NCBI GenBank assembly: GCA_944470555.2
Contig: OX104134.1
Coordinates: 51,327,890-51,391,889, forward strand
Source: Heterobilharzia americana
Taxonomy: Eukaryota; Platyhelminthes; Trematoda; Strigeidida; Schistosomatidae
Direction of reading: 5' to 3'
Length of the DNA stretch: 64,000 bases
Position 1 is the first letter of the stretch; every line of letters begins with the position of its first letter. The notes beneath the pieces are model-generated. The model made no database searches and was not told the DNA's origin. It worked only from the letters and a program-made list of their open reading frames with translations. Made by a program: the position numbers and the translations under genes. This document shows positions 14,275 to 24,719 of this stretch, piece after piece.

Positions 14275-15165
14275 TTAGTCCCTTGGGTTCCTAGTGGAAC
14301 ATAGGGCTTCAGTAGCACGCCTCCAGTGACCTCTGTTCTCTGAGATCTTTTGAACCTGGTCCCACGACAGCCCAGAAGCTCTCATTTCCTGCTCGCACGA
14401 CCTCCTCCATGTCACCCTCGGACGTCCAACTCGTCGCTTCCCATGGGGATTCCACTCGAGGGCCTGACGCGTGATGTCCTCAGTCGGCCTTCTCAGTGCA
14501 TGGCCAATCCATCTCCACTTCTTCCTGCATATTTGTTGCGTGATAGGTTCTTGGTTGGTTCGTTCCCAGAGTTCCTTGTTGCTTATTTTTTCTGGCCATC
14601 TGATCTTCAGCAGCGAGCGTAAGCAGTTGTTGATGAATGTCTGTAGTTTATTGGAAATACCTTTCGTGACGCGCCAAGTCTCTGAGCCATACAAGAGCAC
14701 TGACTTGACGTTGGTGTTGAAAATCCGTATCTTGTTCCGCATGCTGAGTGCAGAAGATCTCCACACTGGTTTCAGGCTAATGAATGCCTGTCTTGCTTTT
14801 CCGATTCTGACTTTGACGTCCTCGTCCGTCCCGCCTGTAGTTGAAACAGTGCTTCCTAGATAAGTGAAGGAGGTTACTTCCTTTAAGTTTCTCCCGTTGA
14901 CGGTGATTGGAGTTTGTTGTTGTTGTTGATGGTGGTGGTGCGGTATCTTCATCACTTCTGTCTTCTCTATATTCACCTGAAGTCCCGTCTTCGCTGCCTC
15001 TTCTATCAACTTGTTAGTTTTTGCCTGCAGATCTTCAAGTTTATGTGACATTAGGCATAAGTCATCGGCGAAATCCAAGTCTTCTAGGTTCTTTTCCGTC
15101 GTCCAGTGTATCCCCCTCTTCTCGCTGCCTACTGTTTGCTGCATGATCCAGTCCACCACAATCAA
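14275..15165 (-). pseudogene. RTE reverse transcriptase, palm motif C to C terminus
   Basis: This is a 296-codon frame. Its start holds the catalytic motif DFADDLCLM (RT motif C, FADD form), followed by TYLGSTVS (motif E-like), LLYGSETW and GRPRVTWRR, which are typical of the thumb and C-terminal region of RTE and related elements. A low-complexity insert of consecutive His and then Gln residues lies near residues 106-115, from repeated CAC and CAA codons. The frame is shifted from the upstream RT frame near 15.17 kb, just after motif B. The Met at 15165 is not a real start. Confidence 0.9.
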
Positions 15166-16300
15166 GGAATATCATGGGGGATAGTAGGCAACCTTGTTTC
15201 ACTCCTGTCTTCACTTCAAAGGCATCACTGAGCTTCCCATTGTGGATTACTTGGCATGTGGCATCTTCATATAGTTGTTGAATGAGGCGGATAAAGGTTT
15301 GCGGTACTCCGTAGTATTGAAGCAGTTTCCAAATTACTTCTCGGTCGACGCTGTCAAAGGCCTTCTCAAAGTCGATGAAGTTGAGGTGGAGAGGTGATTG
15401 CCATTCTATGCTCTGTTCTATGATGATACGAAGCGTTGCAATTTGGTCTGCACATGATTTGTACTTCCTGAAGCCTGCCTGTTCCGGTCGTAGTTTTGAA
15501 TCCAGTGCATCCTTTAGCCTCTCCAGGATGATGCGGCTTAATATTTTACTTGTGGGTGGACAGGAGAGTGATTCCGCGCCAGTTCTTGCAAGCACTGAGG
15601 TCTCCCTTCTTCGGCAGTTTGACAAGGTAACCCTTCTTCCAATCTCCAGGTCAGGTACCTTCTCTTCCTTCCACACCTTCTGCAATAGTGGTGTGAGCAT
15701 GTCCGCTGTTGTCTCTGCATCTGTTTTCAGTGCTTCTGGCGGTATTCCATCTGGTCCTGCTGCTTTCCCACATTTCAGTAGCTTTATGGCGTTCAGGACT
15801 TCCATTTTCGTTGGGGGATTAATGTTCACTTGTAGTTCAGCGGCTGCAGGTGGTATTTCTGGACGAAGTGCAGGTGGTGGTCGATTCAAGAGCTTCTTGA
15901 AGTGGTCGGCCCATCGTTTCCTCTGTTTCTCTTCTTTTGTAATTAAATTTCCTTCTTCATCTTTTATTGGTTTCATCTGTGTTGGTCTCTTCCCTGATAG
16001 CAACCTGGTTATTTGATACAATGTCGTCAGGTCTCTCTTACCTGCAGCCTGTTCTGCTTCACTTGCCAGTGTTTCGTAGAAGTGTCTTTTGTCTTTGCGT
16101 GCACTCTTCTTCACTTCTTTGTCCAGTGTTTTATACATTGTGCTCAGTTCCTCTTGTCGTTGAGCATCCTTGCACTGGTTTATCTTCTGCTTCACCATCC
16201 TCCTCTCCTCTCCTCTATCAGCTTCCAGGTATCCGTCGAGATCCATTCCTTGTCTTCTTTCTTCTTCCTTCCTAATACTGTTGTGCAGGTTTCTTTCCAC
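15062..16300 (-). pseudogene. RTE reverse transcriptase, N-terminal region to motif B
   Basis: This frame covers the linker (RDLTTLYQITRLL), the pre-palm block KAAGPDGIPPEALK, KILSRIILERLK, motif A (FIDFEKAFDSVDR) and motif B (GVKQGCLLSP). The part between about 15545 and 15660 is read out of frame. In another frame that stretch gives the expected LPKKGDL...NWRGITLLS block, so two compensating frameshifts flank it. After motif B the frame is lost near 15.17 kb and resumes in the 14275-15165 piece. Confidence 0.9.
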
Positions 16301-16659
16301 ATAGCTTTCAAAGACTTCCAGTGTTCTTCCACACAGGTTTCTTCAGGGATGTTCCTCGATGTCTCCCATTTTGTCTTGATGGCTGCCTTGAAGATCTCCT
16401 TTGTAGTTTCATCCTTCAGTTTCCGAGTGTTGTACTTGAATTGAGGTCTATCACCAGCTTCCTTGAAGGCTTTTAACTTGATTTGGAAGGTTCCTTGCAC
16501 TAGATAGTGGTCTGAACCTACATCTGCTCCTCTTCTTGACCTTGTGTTAAGTAGACTGCGTCTCCATTTTCTTGAGATTGAGATAAAGTCGATTTGATTT
16601 TTAGTGTGTCCATCTGGTGAAATCCATGTCGCTTTGTGGATATCTTTGTGCCTGAACAC
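16192..16659 (-). pseudogene. RTE endonuclease C-terminal part and linker
   Basis: The motif QIDFISISRKW is followed by VGSDHYLV, the catalytic SDH motif that closes the AP-endonuclease-like domain. The rest (KTKWETSRNIPEETC and onward) is the linker to the reverse transcriptase. It is joined by frameshifts to the endonuclease pieces upstream and to the RT frame downstream near 16.2 kb. Confidence 0.85.
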
Positions 16660-16807
16660 ACTGCCTCACTGCAATCACCAAATCGTTGAATGCGCAGAAT
16701 TCTGCAAACAATTCTCCATTCTCATTCATTTCACCTAGCGCCTCTCGACCCATGGTTAGTTCTCTTCCCGTGTTGTCCCCTCCCAGTTTGGCATTCATGT
16801 CGCCCAC
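16601..16807 (-). pseudogene. RTE endonuclease middle part
   Basis: This frame starts at MGDMNAKLG, the catalytic GD(F/M)NA motif of the endonuclease, followed by FCAFNDLVI. It is out of frame with both neighbouring pieces, showing frameshifts near 16.8 kb and 16.65 kb. Confidence 0.85.
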
Positions 16808-17429
16808 CCATTAGAATTTTGATATCGCCAACTGACGTCTTGTCCAGTGTTGATTGAAGTTGTCTGTAGAATTCCTCCTTTTTCTCTTGCTCTGCATTAT
16901 TTGTAGGTGCATAACATTGTATGATTGTGACCTTTCTTCCTTTTGAGTTGAATCTTGCTGTCATGATCCTGGAGGAGATTGGTTCCCACTGCATGAGAGC
17001 CTTCGATGCTCTTGAGGACATCATGATAGCCACTCCCTCAGTGTGCTCGTGGTTGGCGTCTGGGTGACCGGAGTAGATTATTGATTCTCCAGTTGACAGT
17101 TTGGAGAGTCCACTCCCATTCCATCTGCTTTCGCAAATCCCAAGCACTTCGATGTTATACCTTCTCATCTCCTTAGCAATCTGGGCTGCCTTACTGGGTT
17201 CAAACATCGTGCGGACATTCCATGTCCCCACGTTTACTTTCGCTTTCATCGAGAGAAGACACATCGGCCAATTGGCTTCCCGAAGGCTTTCACCAACTGG
17301 CGTCATTTCGCCTCTCCGATTCCAGCGGGGAATAAGTTTGTTTTCATTTTTTATATTTTGTTTGTGCTTTGAAGTTTCTTTAGCGGTTAGATTTGTTTTA
17401 CGGGGTAGGGTTGCTAGCCCTATGCCCAA
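16731..17429 (-). pseudogene. RTE endonuclease N-terminal part
   Basis: The motifs run in the expected order: NVGTWNVRTMF (first catalytic Asn region), LGICESRWNG (catalytic Glu), VAIMMSSRAS and IQCYAPTNN (catalytic Tyr region). The frame then shifts at the GD-N motif near 16.8 kb. This part still reads through three places where the related copies at 18.9, 30.9 and 55.4 kb carry shared insertions. Confidence 0.9.
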
Positions 17430-17493
17430 CCTTCCCTCTTTACCCAGGCTTAGGACCGGCTAGTAACTAGTAAACTAGTTAACCAGGCGAGGT

Positions 17494-17505
17494 TATGTAA
17501 CAAAC
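17494..17505. repeat. Target-site duplication of RTE copy 1 (right)
   Basis: This is an exact repeat of 14247-14258, directly abutting the 5' end of the element (reading GCGAGGT before it on the + strand). Confidence 0.85.
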
Positions 17506-18329
17506 TTAAGTACTAGTAATTTAAGAACGAATTGACAAGGTAAGGTTAGGATAATAAACCAATAGTTGTGTACGTGAAATCCAGGCTGTAGTCATGAAGA
17601 GGCAACCACTTCTATTAAATGAGGTAGATTTGCTTTTCTCCCTTCACTGATGACTCTATAAGTTCGATTGGACTAAACTGCATATTCCTTACCTATTAAG
17701 TGTCTAGTGATTGGGCCTGTAACAGCTTTCTTCCTTTGGGGACGAAAACTTTCAGGGACATTTTAAGGAAATCTAGCAGCTGTTCTCTTCACAGTCCTGC
17801 CTATATACTTGCTCCTATTAGTGTGCGTAAATTTTTAAGCGAAGTAGGTGATGAAATGCTTAAGGTAATTATCTACTTTGGATTGACTGGGAGCTGAGTT
17901 GGTACTGTTAAGTCTGACCAAGGTAGTGTGTTTCACGCGTATTGAAGAGTCAGAAGAAAGGGAAGGCTTTTGTGACAAATATTGGTTGCCAGTGAATCTA
18001 AAGTAAATCTCTTTTACGACTTATATATTTACTGTTCCAGTATTTCAAGTGATTCAAACCTAACTGTAATTGATGCCTTTTGCTTATCCTTGTCAAAATT
18101 AGTGCAAGGATAAAATCGCTTGCTTAAAAATAAGCCAGAATCTTTATGAGGATACGCTATTTTCATTCAATATTTGGCTTAAACTACCAGGAAAATTTTT
18201 AGTGCACACCTATTCTTAAAAACCAGGCAGTAACACCTGAAGGTGTTTAATTATTAACGCTCATACTAAAACATTAGCTTGGAAAAATGCATTAAATATA
18301 ATAAAGCAGATATTGTTAATCCAGGTTAG
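17506..18329. other. Non-coding DNA, nothing recognised
   Basis: An open frame at 17700-17897 has no recognisable domain. No repeats shared with the rest of the window were seen. Confidence 0.45.
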
Positions 18330-18455
18330 TATTAACCATGGACCGACATTGATTAATATCAAAGAAACTCTTGAAAGCTGGAACAACTGTTTGGTCAAGC
18401 ATAGGACTCCTCGGCAATGCCAAACCACGTCACCTCTGCAGATCGAACACAGAAA
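18330..18455 (-). repeat. Hammerhead-type SINE relic (second family)
   Basis: On the - strand it reads a B-box-like TGTTCGATCTG and then CCGAGGAGTCCTATGCTTGAC followed by CAAACAGTTGTTCCAGC. This parallels CTGAGGAGTCCCATACTAGGAC-GAAAC of the 24.8-kb copy. Core C3U4 became CC and GAAAC became CAAAC, so it should not cleave. The family 1 5' end begins directly next to it. Confidence 0.55.
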
Positions 18456-18461
18456 CTGAAT

Positions 18462-19671
18462 GTTAACTAGGTAACCAGTTGATTAGTCACAAACCTGTCG
18501 TATGCCCGGATAAAGAGGGAAGGTTAGGCATAGGGCTACCAACTCCACAACCTAAAACCAATCCAACCACAAAAGAAACTTCAAAGCACAAAGAAAGTAT
18601 AAAAAATCAAAAGAAACTTATTCCTCGCTGAAATCGGAGAGATGAAATGACGCCAGTTGGTGTAAGCTTTCGGGAAGCCAGTCGGCCGATATGTCTTCTC
18701 CTCTCTCGATGAAAGTGGAAGTAAGGATGGAGACATGCAATGTCCACACCATGTTTGAATCTAGCAAGGCTGCCCACACTGCCAAAGAGATGAGATGTTA
18801 TAGAATAAAGTGCTAGGGTTCTGCGAAAGCAGGTGGAATGGAAGTTGACTCTCCAAACTGTCAACTGCAGAGTCAGCAATCTACTCCAGTCACCCAGACG
18901 ACAACCACGAGCACACTGAGTTTTCGAGTGGCTATCATGATGTCTTCAAGAACATCGGAGGCTCCCTCTCATGCAGTGGGAACCAATCTCCTCTTACAGG
19001 ATCAGGATCATGACAACAAGATTCAACTCAAAAGAAAGGAAAGTCACAACCATTAAATGCAACGCTACGCACCTACAGATAATGCAGAGAAAGAAGGAGG
19101 AGGAATCTTACAGACAACTGTAATCAGAACTGGACACGACCCCATTCTAGTTTGCGACATCAAAATTCCAATGCGTGGGATGACATGAATGCCAAACTAG
19201 GAGCAGACAACACTGGAAGAGAACCAACCTTAATTCTAGAAGCACTCGGGGAAATGGACGAGAATTGAGAACTGTTTGCAGACTTCTGCACATTCAACGA
19301 TTTGGTGATTGGAGGAGAGGCAGTGCATACAAACATAAGGATATTCACAAGGCAGCGACATGGATTTAATTTCACCAGATACCAGGACACTAAAAATCAG
19401 ACCGACTTCATCTCAACCTGAAGAAGGTTGAGACGCAGCCTACTGGACACAAAATCAAATCAATAAATGGTGCAGATGCAGGTTCACACCACTCAATATC
19501 TTTCTAGTGCAGGGTAGCTACTTTCCAAGTCAAGCTGAAGGCCTTCAAAAAACTGGTGATAGACGACCACAAACCAAGTTCGAAACCCAGGACAGAAACT
19601 TTGGAAAGAAACTACGAAGAACATCTTTGCGTCAGTCACCCATCAGGAAAAAATGGGAGACATTGAGCAAC
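18462..19671 (+). mobile_element. RTE family 1, 5' fragment (copy 2a)
   Basis: This fragment matches the 5' region and endonuclease of family 1, ending abruptly after the KKWETLSN codons at about 19671. It carries three small insertions relative to copy 1: near 18921 (GAGTTTTCGAGTGG), 18960 (GGCTCCCTCTC) and 19000 (a duplicated ATCAGG-like unit). These wreck the endonuclease frame. The same insertions occur in the 30.9- and 55.4-kb copies. It joins antisense family B sequence at its 3' side. Confidence 0.85.
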
Positions 19672-20807
19672 TGCTATTCCGTTCAATTTGCATAAGTTGT
19701 GCAAAGTAACAACAACAAATATTGTGGAATGAATTGAATTAATTTAGTATCCTCTGAATCTTTCACACACACACACACACTGAAGTTAACATTTCTGTCC
19801 ATCTCTCAATCCAGATCAACCTGGGACCAAGTATTACTGAGTAACGGTCCGAGTTGCTACACCTCATATCAGTACATCGAGTAAAAAGGCAGTGGGACAC
19901 AAGATGAAGATAAGAGAATGCGGTCAAAAGAAATATAAAGTACGAAAAGAGAGAAAGGAAGAATGAGAAAATAGTGAAATTCAGTATAGCGTCGTTAAGA
20001 TGAGGATAACGTGCGTCGAGATACATCAGCGCCACTAACATCGGTTCTGAGTCTCCAACCACTAGTTCCTCTAGTCCCGCGGACCCCGGCCACCCAGTCG
20101 GCATCGCCCCACATGGCTCAAACCAACAGTCAGAGACTTCATACATTGGTGCAATGTTTTAGTTTGGCCACCTCAAGCCTTTTTCCAGCCTGGACTTACT
20201 TCAGCCAACATTGTATGACGAGGCAATCGGCGACTAGGCATATGTAACACGTATCCCAACCATCTCAGTTGATGAAGGTTCGTAACCTCGTCTACTGATT
20301 TACTGTTACTCCCTAAAACTCTACACCTGATTTCTGCGTTACTCATGTGGTGTCAACACAGAATACGGCCTACACTATGAAGGCAACGGTGGTCAAACAC
20401 CTGAAGCCAGCCTTCTTATATCTTCTACTTTCAATGGCCATGTTTCACAGTTATACAGTAGAAGAGACCGAACTGCTGTGCAGTATACGCGGCCCTTAAT
20501 AGACAAACTGATATCACGGCGGCACCACAGGTGGCGTAAGTTCGCGGAAGCCAATCGAGCCTTTTGTATCCGTGCAGAGATTTCATCGGCAACTGACCCA
20601 TCAGGGCTGATCCTATTTCCCAAGTAAGTGAAGTGGTCGACACACTCAACCACTTCACTCTCTATTCTTAGCCGTGGCACCGCTGAAGACCAATCCTGGA
20701 GCAAAAATTGCATTTGGATGGTGAAAACCGCATCCCAAACATTCTCAGATTCCCACTCAAAGTGTTCAGAAAACTCTGCATCTTGTCAGCGTCTTCACTT
20801 AACAGGA
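18492..20807. repeat. Near-identical duplicated block, copy 1 of 2
   Basis: This 2,316-bp block matches 30501-32817 with only a few differences that I can see: a C/T at about 18516, an A/G in the CCAACCAC run, and one missing A near 18810. It contains the family 1 5' fragment plus the 3' part of family B, and the breakpoint between them is identical in both copies. Both ends fall at element or fragment edges. Confidence 0.9.
19672..20807 (-). mobile_element. Non-LTR family B, 5'-truncated 3' fragment
   Basis: On the - strand this encodes the C-terminal RT region: an open frame at 20393-20713 with DHFTYLGNRISPDG, RVYCTAVRSLLLYNCETW and EDIRRLA, then LHQLRWLGYVLHMP and LSHVGRCR beyond it in decayed frames. 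It ends in a 3' UTR with a (CA)n microsatellite at 19762-19780. It stops abruptly at 20807, inside the RT, where the copy at 32817 continues. The truncation fits a 5'-truncated retrocopy. Confidence 0.8.
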
Positions 20808-21815
20808 TGTCGAAAGCCTTTACAGAACTTGGTGGTAAGCTACAGTTGAAGGTCAGCACCTACGAAAAAATCAAGGAGAAAAACACAAATCAAATTTTCA
20901 TGTCATCCATCAGAACAAAATGGGAGACATTGAGCAACATTACTGAAGAAACCTGCTTGGAAAAGCACTTTAACTCCTAAAAGCTATGTGGAAAGAATCC
21001 TGCATCACCGTATTAGGAAGAAAGAAGAAGAGGAGAGACAAGGAATGGATCTCGTCGGACACATGGAAGTGATGGAAGAGGGAGGGGAAGATGGTGAAGC
21101 AGAAGATGAACCATTGCAGAGATGCACAACAAAAAGGAGAACTGAGTACAACATGTAAAACATTGGACAAAGAATTGAAGATTAGTATGTGGAAGGATAA
21201 AAGACACTTCTACGACACATTGGCAAGTGAAGGGAAACAGGTTGCTAGTATGAGAGATCTGACAACATTGTATCAAATAACCAGGTTGCTATCTGGAGGA
21301 AGAGATCAACACAGACGAAACCAATAAAAGATGATGAAGGAAATCTAATTACGAAAGAGTGAAACAAAGGAAACAATGGGCTGACCACTTCAAAAAGCTC
21401 TTGAATCGACCACCACCTACACTTCGTCCAGAGATACCACCTGCAGTCACAGAACTACCAGTGAACATAAATCCTCCGACAAAAGTGGAAGTCCTGAAAG
21501 CCATAAAGCTACTGAAATGTGGGAAAGCAGCAGGACCAAACGGGATCCCGCCAGAATCACTGAAAACAGATGCAGAGACAACAGCGGACATGCTCACACC
21601 ACTATTGTAGAAGGTATGGAAGAAGGGAAAGGTTTTTGCAGGTTGATTGGAAGAAGGGCTACCTTGTAAAACTCCTAAAGGAGGGAGACCTCAGTGTTTG
21701 CAAGAACTGGCGCGAAATCATACTCCTGTCCACCCACAGGAAGCAAAATATTAAGCCGCATCATACTGGAGAGGCTGAAGGATGCGCTGGACTCAAATTT
21801 ACCACCGGAACAGGA
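20808..21815 (+). mobile_element. RTE family 1, internal fragment (copy 2b)
   Basis: It begins inside the endonuclease-RT linker, runs through KTKWETLSN-equivalent RTKWETLSNITEETC, the RDLTTLYQITRLL block and KAAGPNGIPPESLK, and ends at about 21815 in the middle of the RT (PEQ codons before motif A). Its first 120 bases are the diverged equivalent of the last 120 bases of copy 2a, so it is not simply the other half of that copy. It shares the premature TAG after MLTPLL (21608-21610) with the 52.6-55.9-kb copy, where copy 1 has CAG. Confidence 0.85.
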
Positions 21816-23166
21816 TTAAAGTCCGGTGGTCCACATCTTCTATTTCTGTCACTCTTATTCCAATTGACAGACAAAATAAAATTATGTTCAGAGGATAACG
21901 GAAGAACCCCAGGGCAAAATGCTTATGTGATAACCACAACTCAAGAGTTAGCTTCTCTAAATAATGACAACAGACGTTTAGGTCCAACAATAAACAAATT
22001 AATGAATTATTGCAGAATTTGGAGAATTTTTACGCAGAGACCGAAATAATGTCAAGAAAGCTTATAAAGTTTGAGTCTTATGTCAATCACAAGTCAATGA
22101 ACGGAGTGGGATTAACCTAATATAGAAGAGCCACTAAGAAACAAGTGAAGAATATCGCAACGACAAATAGCTTTAGAACAACAGCCAGTAAGCTCAAATG
22201 AACGTTATATAGAGACAGAAAAAATGTATAACATCTCATGTCATCGGGGTGAGTAACTGAGCTTCTTGCAAAGTAATTCTGAAGACATATCTTCTTCAAA
22301 ACTTACTGGTGACTATCGTATTAAGATTAAAAATGAAAGTTTCATGAATTAGCCATTCAGCTTATAGAGTATAATATCAGAATAAGATAAATTCGTTTTA
22401 ATTTCTTTAATCTTACCAGCTGATTAGAACTTGGGTTAATAAATAAATATTCTGTGTAAAACAGCAAACAAATATTTTTATTCTTGTGATATCAGTTAAC
22501 CTTAAGTAAGCAAGGAGTGGAAGACACAATAATAAGGAGGACATACATTGAGACTATGTCGGCTTAGACGAACATCTATGACACAAGGAAGTGAATATGT
22601 CTGAATATGTGAAGAAAAGTTTGGTTTGCTACATTGTTGTTAAGCTGTTACATGAATTGTTTTGGATACCAAATTGACCACTAGATAAAACTGGTAAATA
22701 AAACAACGGCAATCATGAAATCAAATTAACGACAATAGTAAGAAGAAAACGGAAATCAGGAAAGGACTCAGGTCAAAAAAACAAAAATTGTGTTTACTGC
22801 CATAATAATCAAAGGATGTAAGTCGATCAGTATTTAACTAGAAATCACAGCCATGATACTGTTGTATGTTGCAAATTGTTCACTTGACTCAGCATTTACG
22901 GCTGAATTCTCACCTGGACCATTTTATGTTAAGAATGGTCTGTTTATTTTACTGAACGAAACAAGACAGTAATGTAATAGTAAATACTGTAGATAAAAGC
23001 ATTTTGGAAATGATATAATTTATCAAAAAGCAGAAGTGTTTTTCTAAAGTTTATGTAGTAGGACCATCAATTCTCAGGCATTTGTTTTTAGAAACGGTAA
23101 AAGGTGTCTCCCCATTTTGAGATGATACAGAATATTTGAAGCCTAGAAGGATAAACTTCATGGGTG
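21816..23166. other. Non-coding DNA, nothing recognised
   Basis: The start of this interval is the abrupt edge of the family 1 fragment. Beyond it there is AT-rich sequence without domains or recognisable repeats. Confidence 0.45.
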
Positions 23167-23235
23167 AGCTGGATGATTTGATCGTGAAGCTTTCGATATC
23201 ATTCTAGACAGCATCATCAGCATGAACTTCAGAAA
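23167..23235 (+). repeat. Dispersed repeat near PLE relic, copy 1
   Basis: About 68 bases (AGCTGG...TTGA/AATCGTGAAGC...CTAGACAGCATCATCAGC) align with 36991-37056. Both copies lie within 1 kb of PLE nuclease relics, so the repeat may belong to a PLE-associated sequence. Confidence 0.5.
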
Positions 23236-23383
23236 GAAGTAAGATATAAGGTTTTCTCCACAATTTATTCGGAAACTTGTTCTGATGGCCTTGTGCGTGA
23301 GTGGTTATTCCCTCCAAGATACTGTCACAGTCTCCACATTTTTTTCGATCGGCTGTCTTGACAACTGACCTTCTCGTTGTTTC

Positions 23384-23776
23384 TTATTGGTCAATAGATT
23401 GGGTCATTGTTAACATGTGTGTTGATCGCCGGCTGACCTGAATACCAAGCTTGTAAAAATTCTCTGTCATTCTTTCTATTTCCTCTATCCAAGATTGCCA
23501 CATTTTTACAGTCGAATTCATGTCCACACTTGCCCTTATGCGTTGGTATGAGTGGAGATTTGTCATGATGTTTCACTGAAAGTTGATGATCATGTGGATG
23601 GATACGAAGAGGTTGACCACTCTGTCCAGTGAAGTGTTTTTTGCAGCTTCAGCAGTTATATTTTTGCAGATAATGTTTGGTCTGTCTATCTTTGTTATTG
23701 TACCCTTTGGCCTGCACAACAGAGAGAGAAGAGATTTTTTGAGCTTATGAACTACAGTGATTCCAAAAGGCTGCAA
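23384..23776 (-). pseudogene. Penelope-like element relic, C-terminal nuclease region
   Basis: Several overlapping - strand frames together show a PLE C terminus: FGITVVHKLKKSLLSLLCR, KGTITKIDRPNIICK, a decayed GIY-YIG region (NC..CK..TG.S-type residues in a shifted frame), then KSPLIPTHKGKCGHEFDCKN and DRGNRKNDREFLQAWYSG. In intact PLEs the last block is the H..C..H plus FLEAW-type region downstream of GIY-YIG. Frameshifts break it into at least three pieces, so it is a fossil. The upstream reverse transcriptase is absent. Confidence 0.7.
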
Positions 23777-24420
23777 TAAACAAGATTAATGTTCTAAAAA
23801 TTATCTAATGTTCCATCCTTTTTAAACCTACGAAACTCGATTATATTTTGTTCCTTTATTACCAATCACTTCATTAGATAAATCCAGGGTAATTAGATTT
23901 TCATGGTATAGGTATAAACACAAAAAATATCGGTTTCACAGTACAACCTAAAACTTCATACATTTACTACTTCAAAAAATATGAATTCACGATTCTGCTA
24001 TAATCTAGGATGTACAAATTAACTTTGATTTTCAGTATTTTTCAAAATAAATACATTCTGATCACCCAGTTTCATCACTCGTTGGGAAAAAATGATCAGT
24101 TTTGTCTGATATGACATTAATGCTCACAAACTTCATGAAGGACACTTTTGCTACTAATAAACTATTGGCTACATTCAGTAACTAGAAAGAATGCCCGTTT
24201 TAGCACAAATTTTATTGTTTGCTGTTGTTCATTACTTTCAAACACACCTCATGCAGAAATTCAAGACTGAATATTTTTTAAAAATATACCATTCAGAAGA
24301 ATAGATTGGAGACTTAAGAAAATAACTTATTTAACTGCTTGCCAGTAGATTAGATATGTAAGTATATAGAATTTATTATATTTCTAAGTTACTAGGTAAA
24401 TATTATTTTTTTAGAGTTGG
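23777..24420. other. AT-rich non-coding DNA, nothing recognised
   Basis: No domain, structured repeat or convincing splice signal was seen. Confidence 0.45.
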
Positions 24421-24423
24421 AAT

Positions 24424-24660
24424 TCATCGTAGACTGACATCAGTTGGAGGAACACTGACAACCTGGGAGAACTGAGAAGCTGTTTCTTATTAGTATGGGA
24501 CTTCTTAGCAGTGGGCAGCCAAGACCCCCACGGCGATTGAATCTAGGACCTTCAGGTTCCGTAGCGCCCCTTGGTGACTAGCTTCGGAAAGTGATTCCTG
24601 AAGTTCCAATGAGAGGTTGTAACCAGTGGAGTCAACCAAGTTGAACATGAGAACAGTTAC
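24424..24660 (-). repeat. tRNA-like hammerhead SINE (second family), decayed copy
   Basis: On the - strand it contains GTCACCAAGGGGCGCTACGG and AACCTGAAGGTCCTAGATTC, equivalent to the A-box to B-box part of the copy at 24720-24910. It then reads CTAAGAAG (complement of 24501-24508), GTCCCATACTA and GAAAC (complement of 24482-24486). Core G5 is A and helix II no longer pairs, so cleavage is unlikely. It points away from its partner, the two promoters facing each other across about 60 bp. Confidence 0.65.
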
Positions 24661-24719
24661 TCAACGATGACATTGGATGTAGGTCACGCTATATCGTGAA
24701 CTGACAAAAGTAAGAGATA

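Larger units (their letters stand above)
14259..17493 (-). mobile_element. RTE-clade non-LTR retrotransposon, family 1, copy 1
   Basis: This 3.2-kb element lies on the - strand, with an (ATT)n/(AAT)n tail at 14259-14278 marking its 3' end and a 12-bp perfect target duplication on both sides. It encodes an apurinic-like endonuclease followed by a reverse transcriptase, in the usual RTE order and size. No separate ORF1 is seen. The coding frame is broken at several points (near 16.8, 16.6, 16.2, 15.65, 15.55 and 15.17 kb), so it is not autonomous now. It is the best preserved family 1 copy and serves as the reference for lesions in the other copies. Confidence 0.93.

Noticed and set aside
14930..14941. 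His/Gln run as a metal-binding or polyQ protein feature
   Set aside because: It is a short CAC/CAA triplet expansion inside a decayed retrotransposon RT.
15375..16444. Long + strand open frames (15375-16016, 15967-16275, 16013-16444)
   Set aside because: They lie antisense to the RTE reverse transcriptase and endonuclease and show no domain of their own. They arise from the codon structure of the real coding strand.
18838..19056. 72-codon frame repeated three times, considered as a conserved small gene
   Set aside because: It is an off-frame reading of the RTE endonuclease created by shared insertions. The in-frame version in copy 1 shows the real protein.
21349..21597. - strand open frame in the copy 2b region
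   Set aside because: It is the mirror of the family 1 RT linker on the opposite strand.
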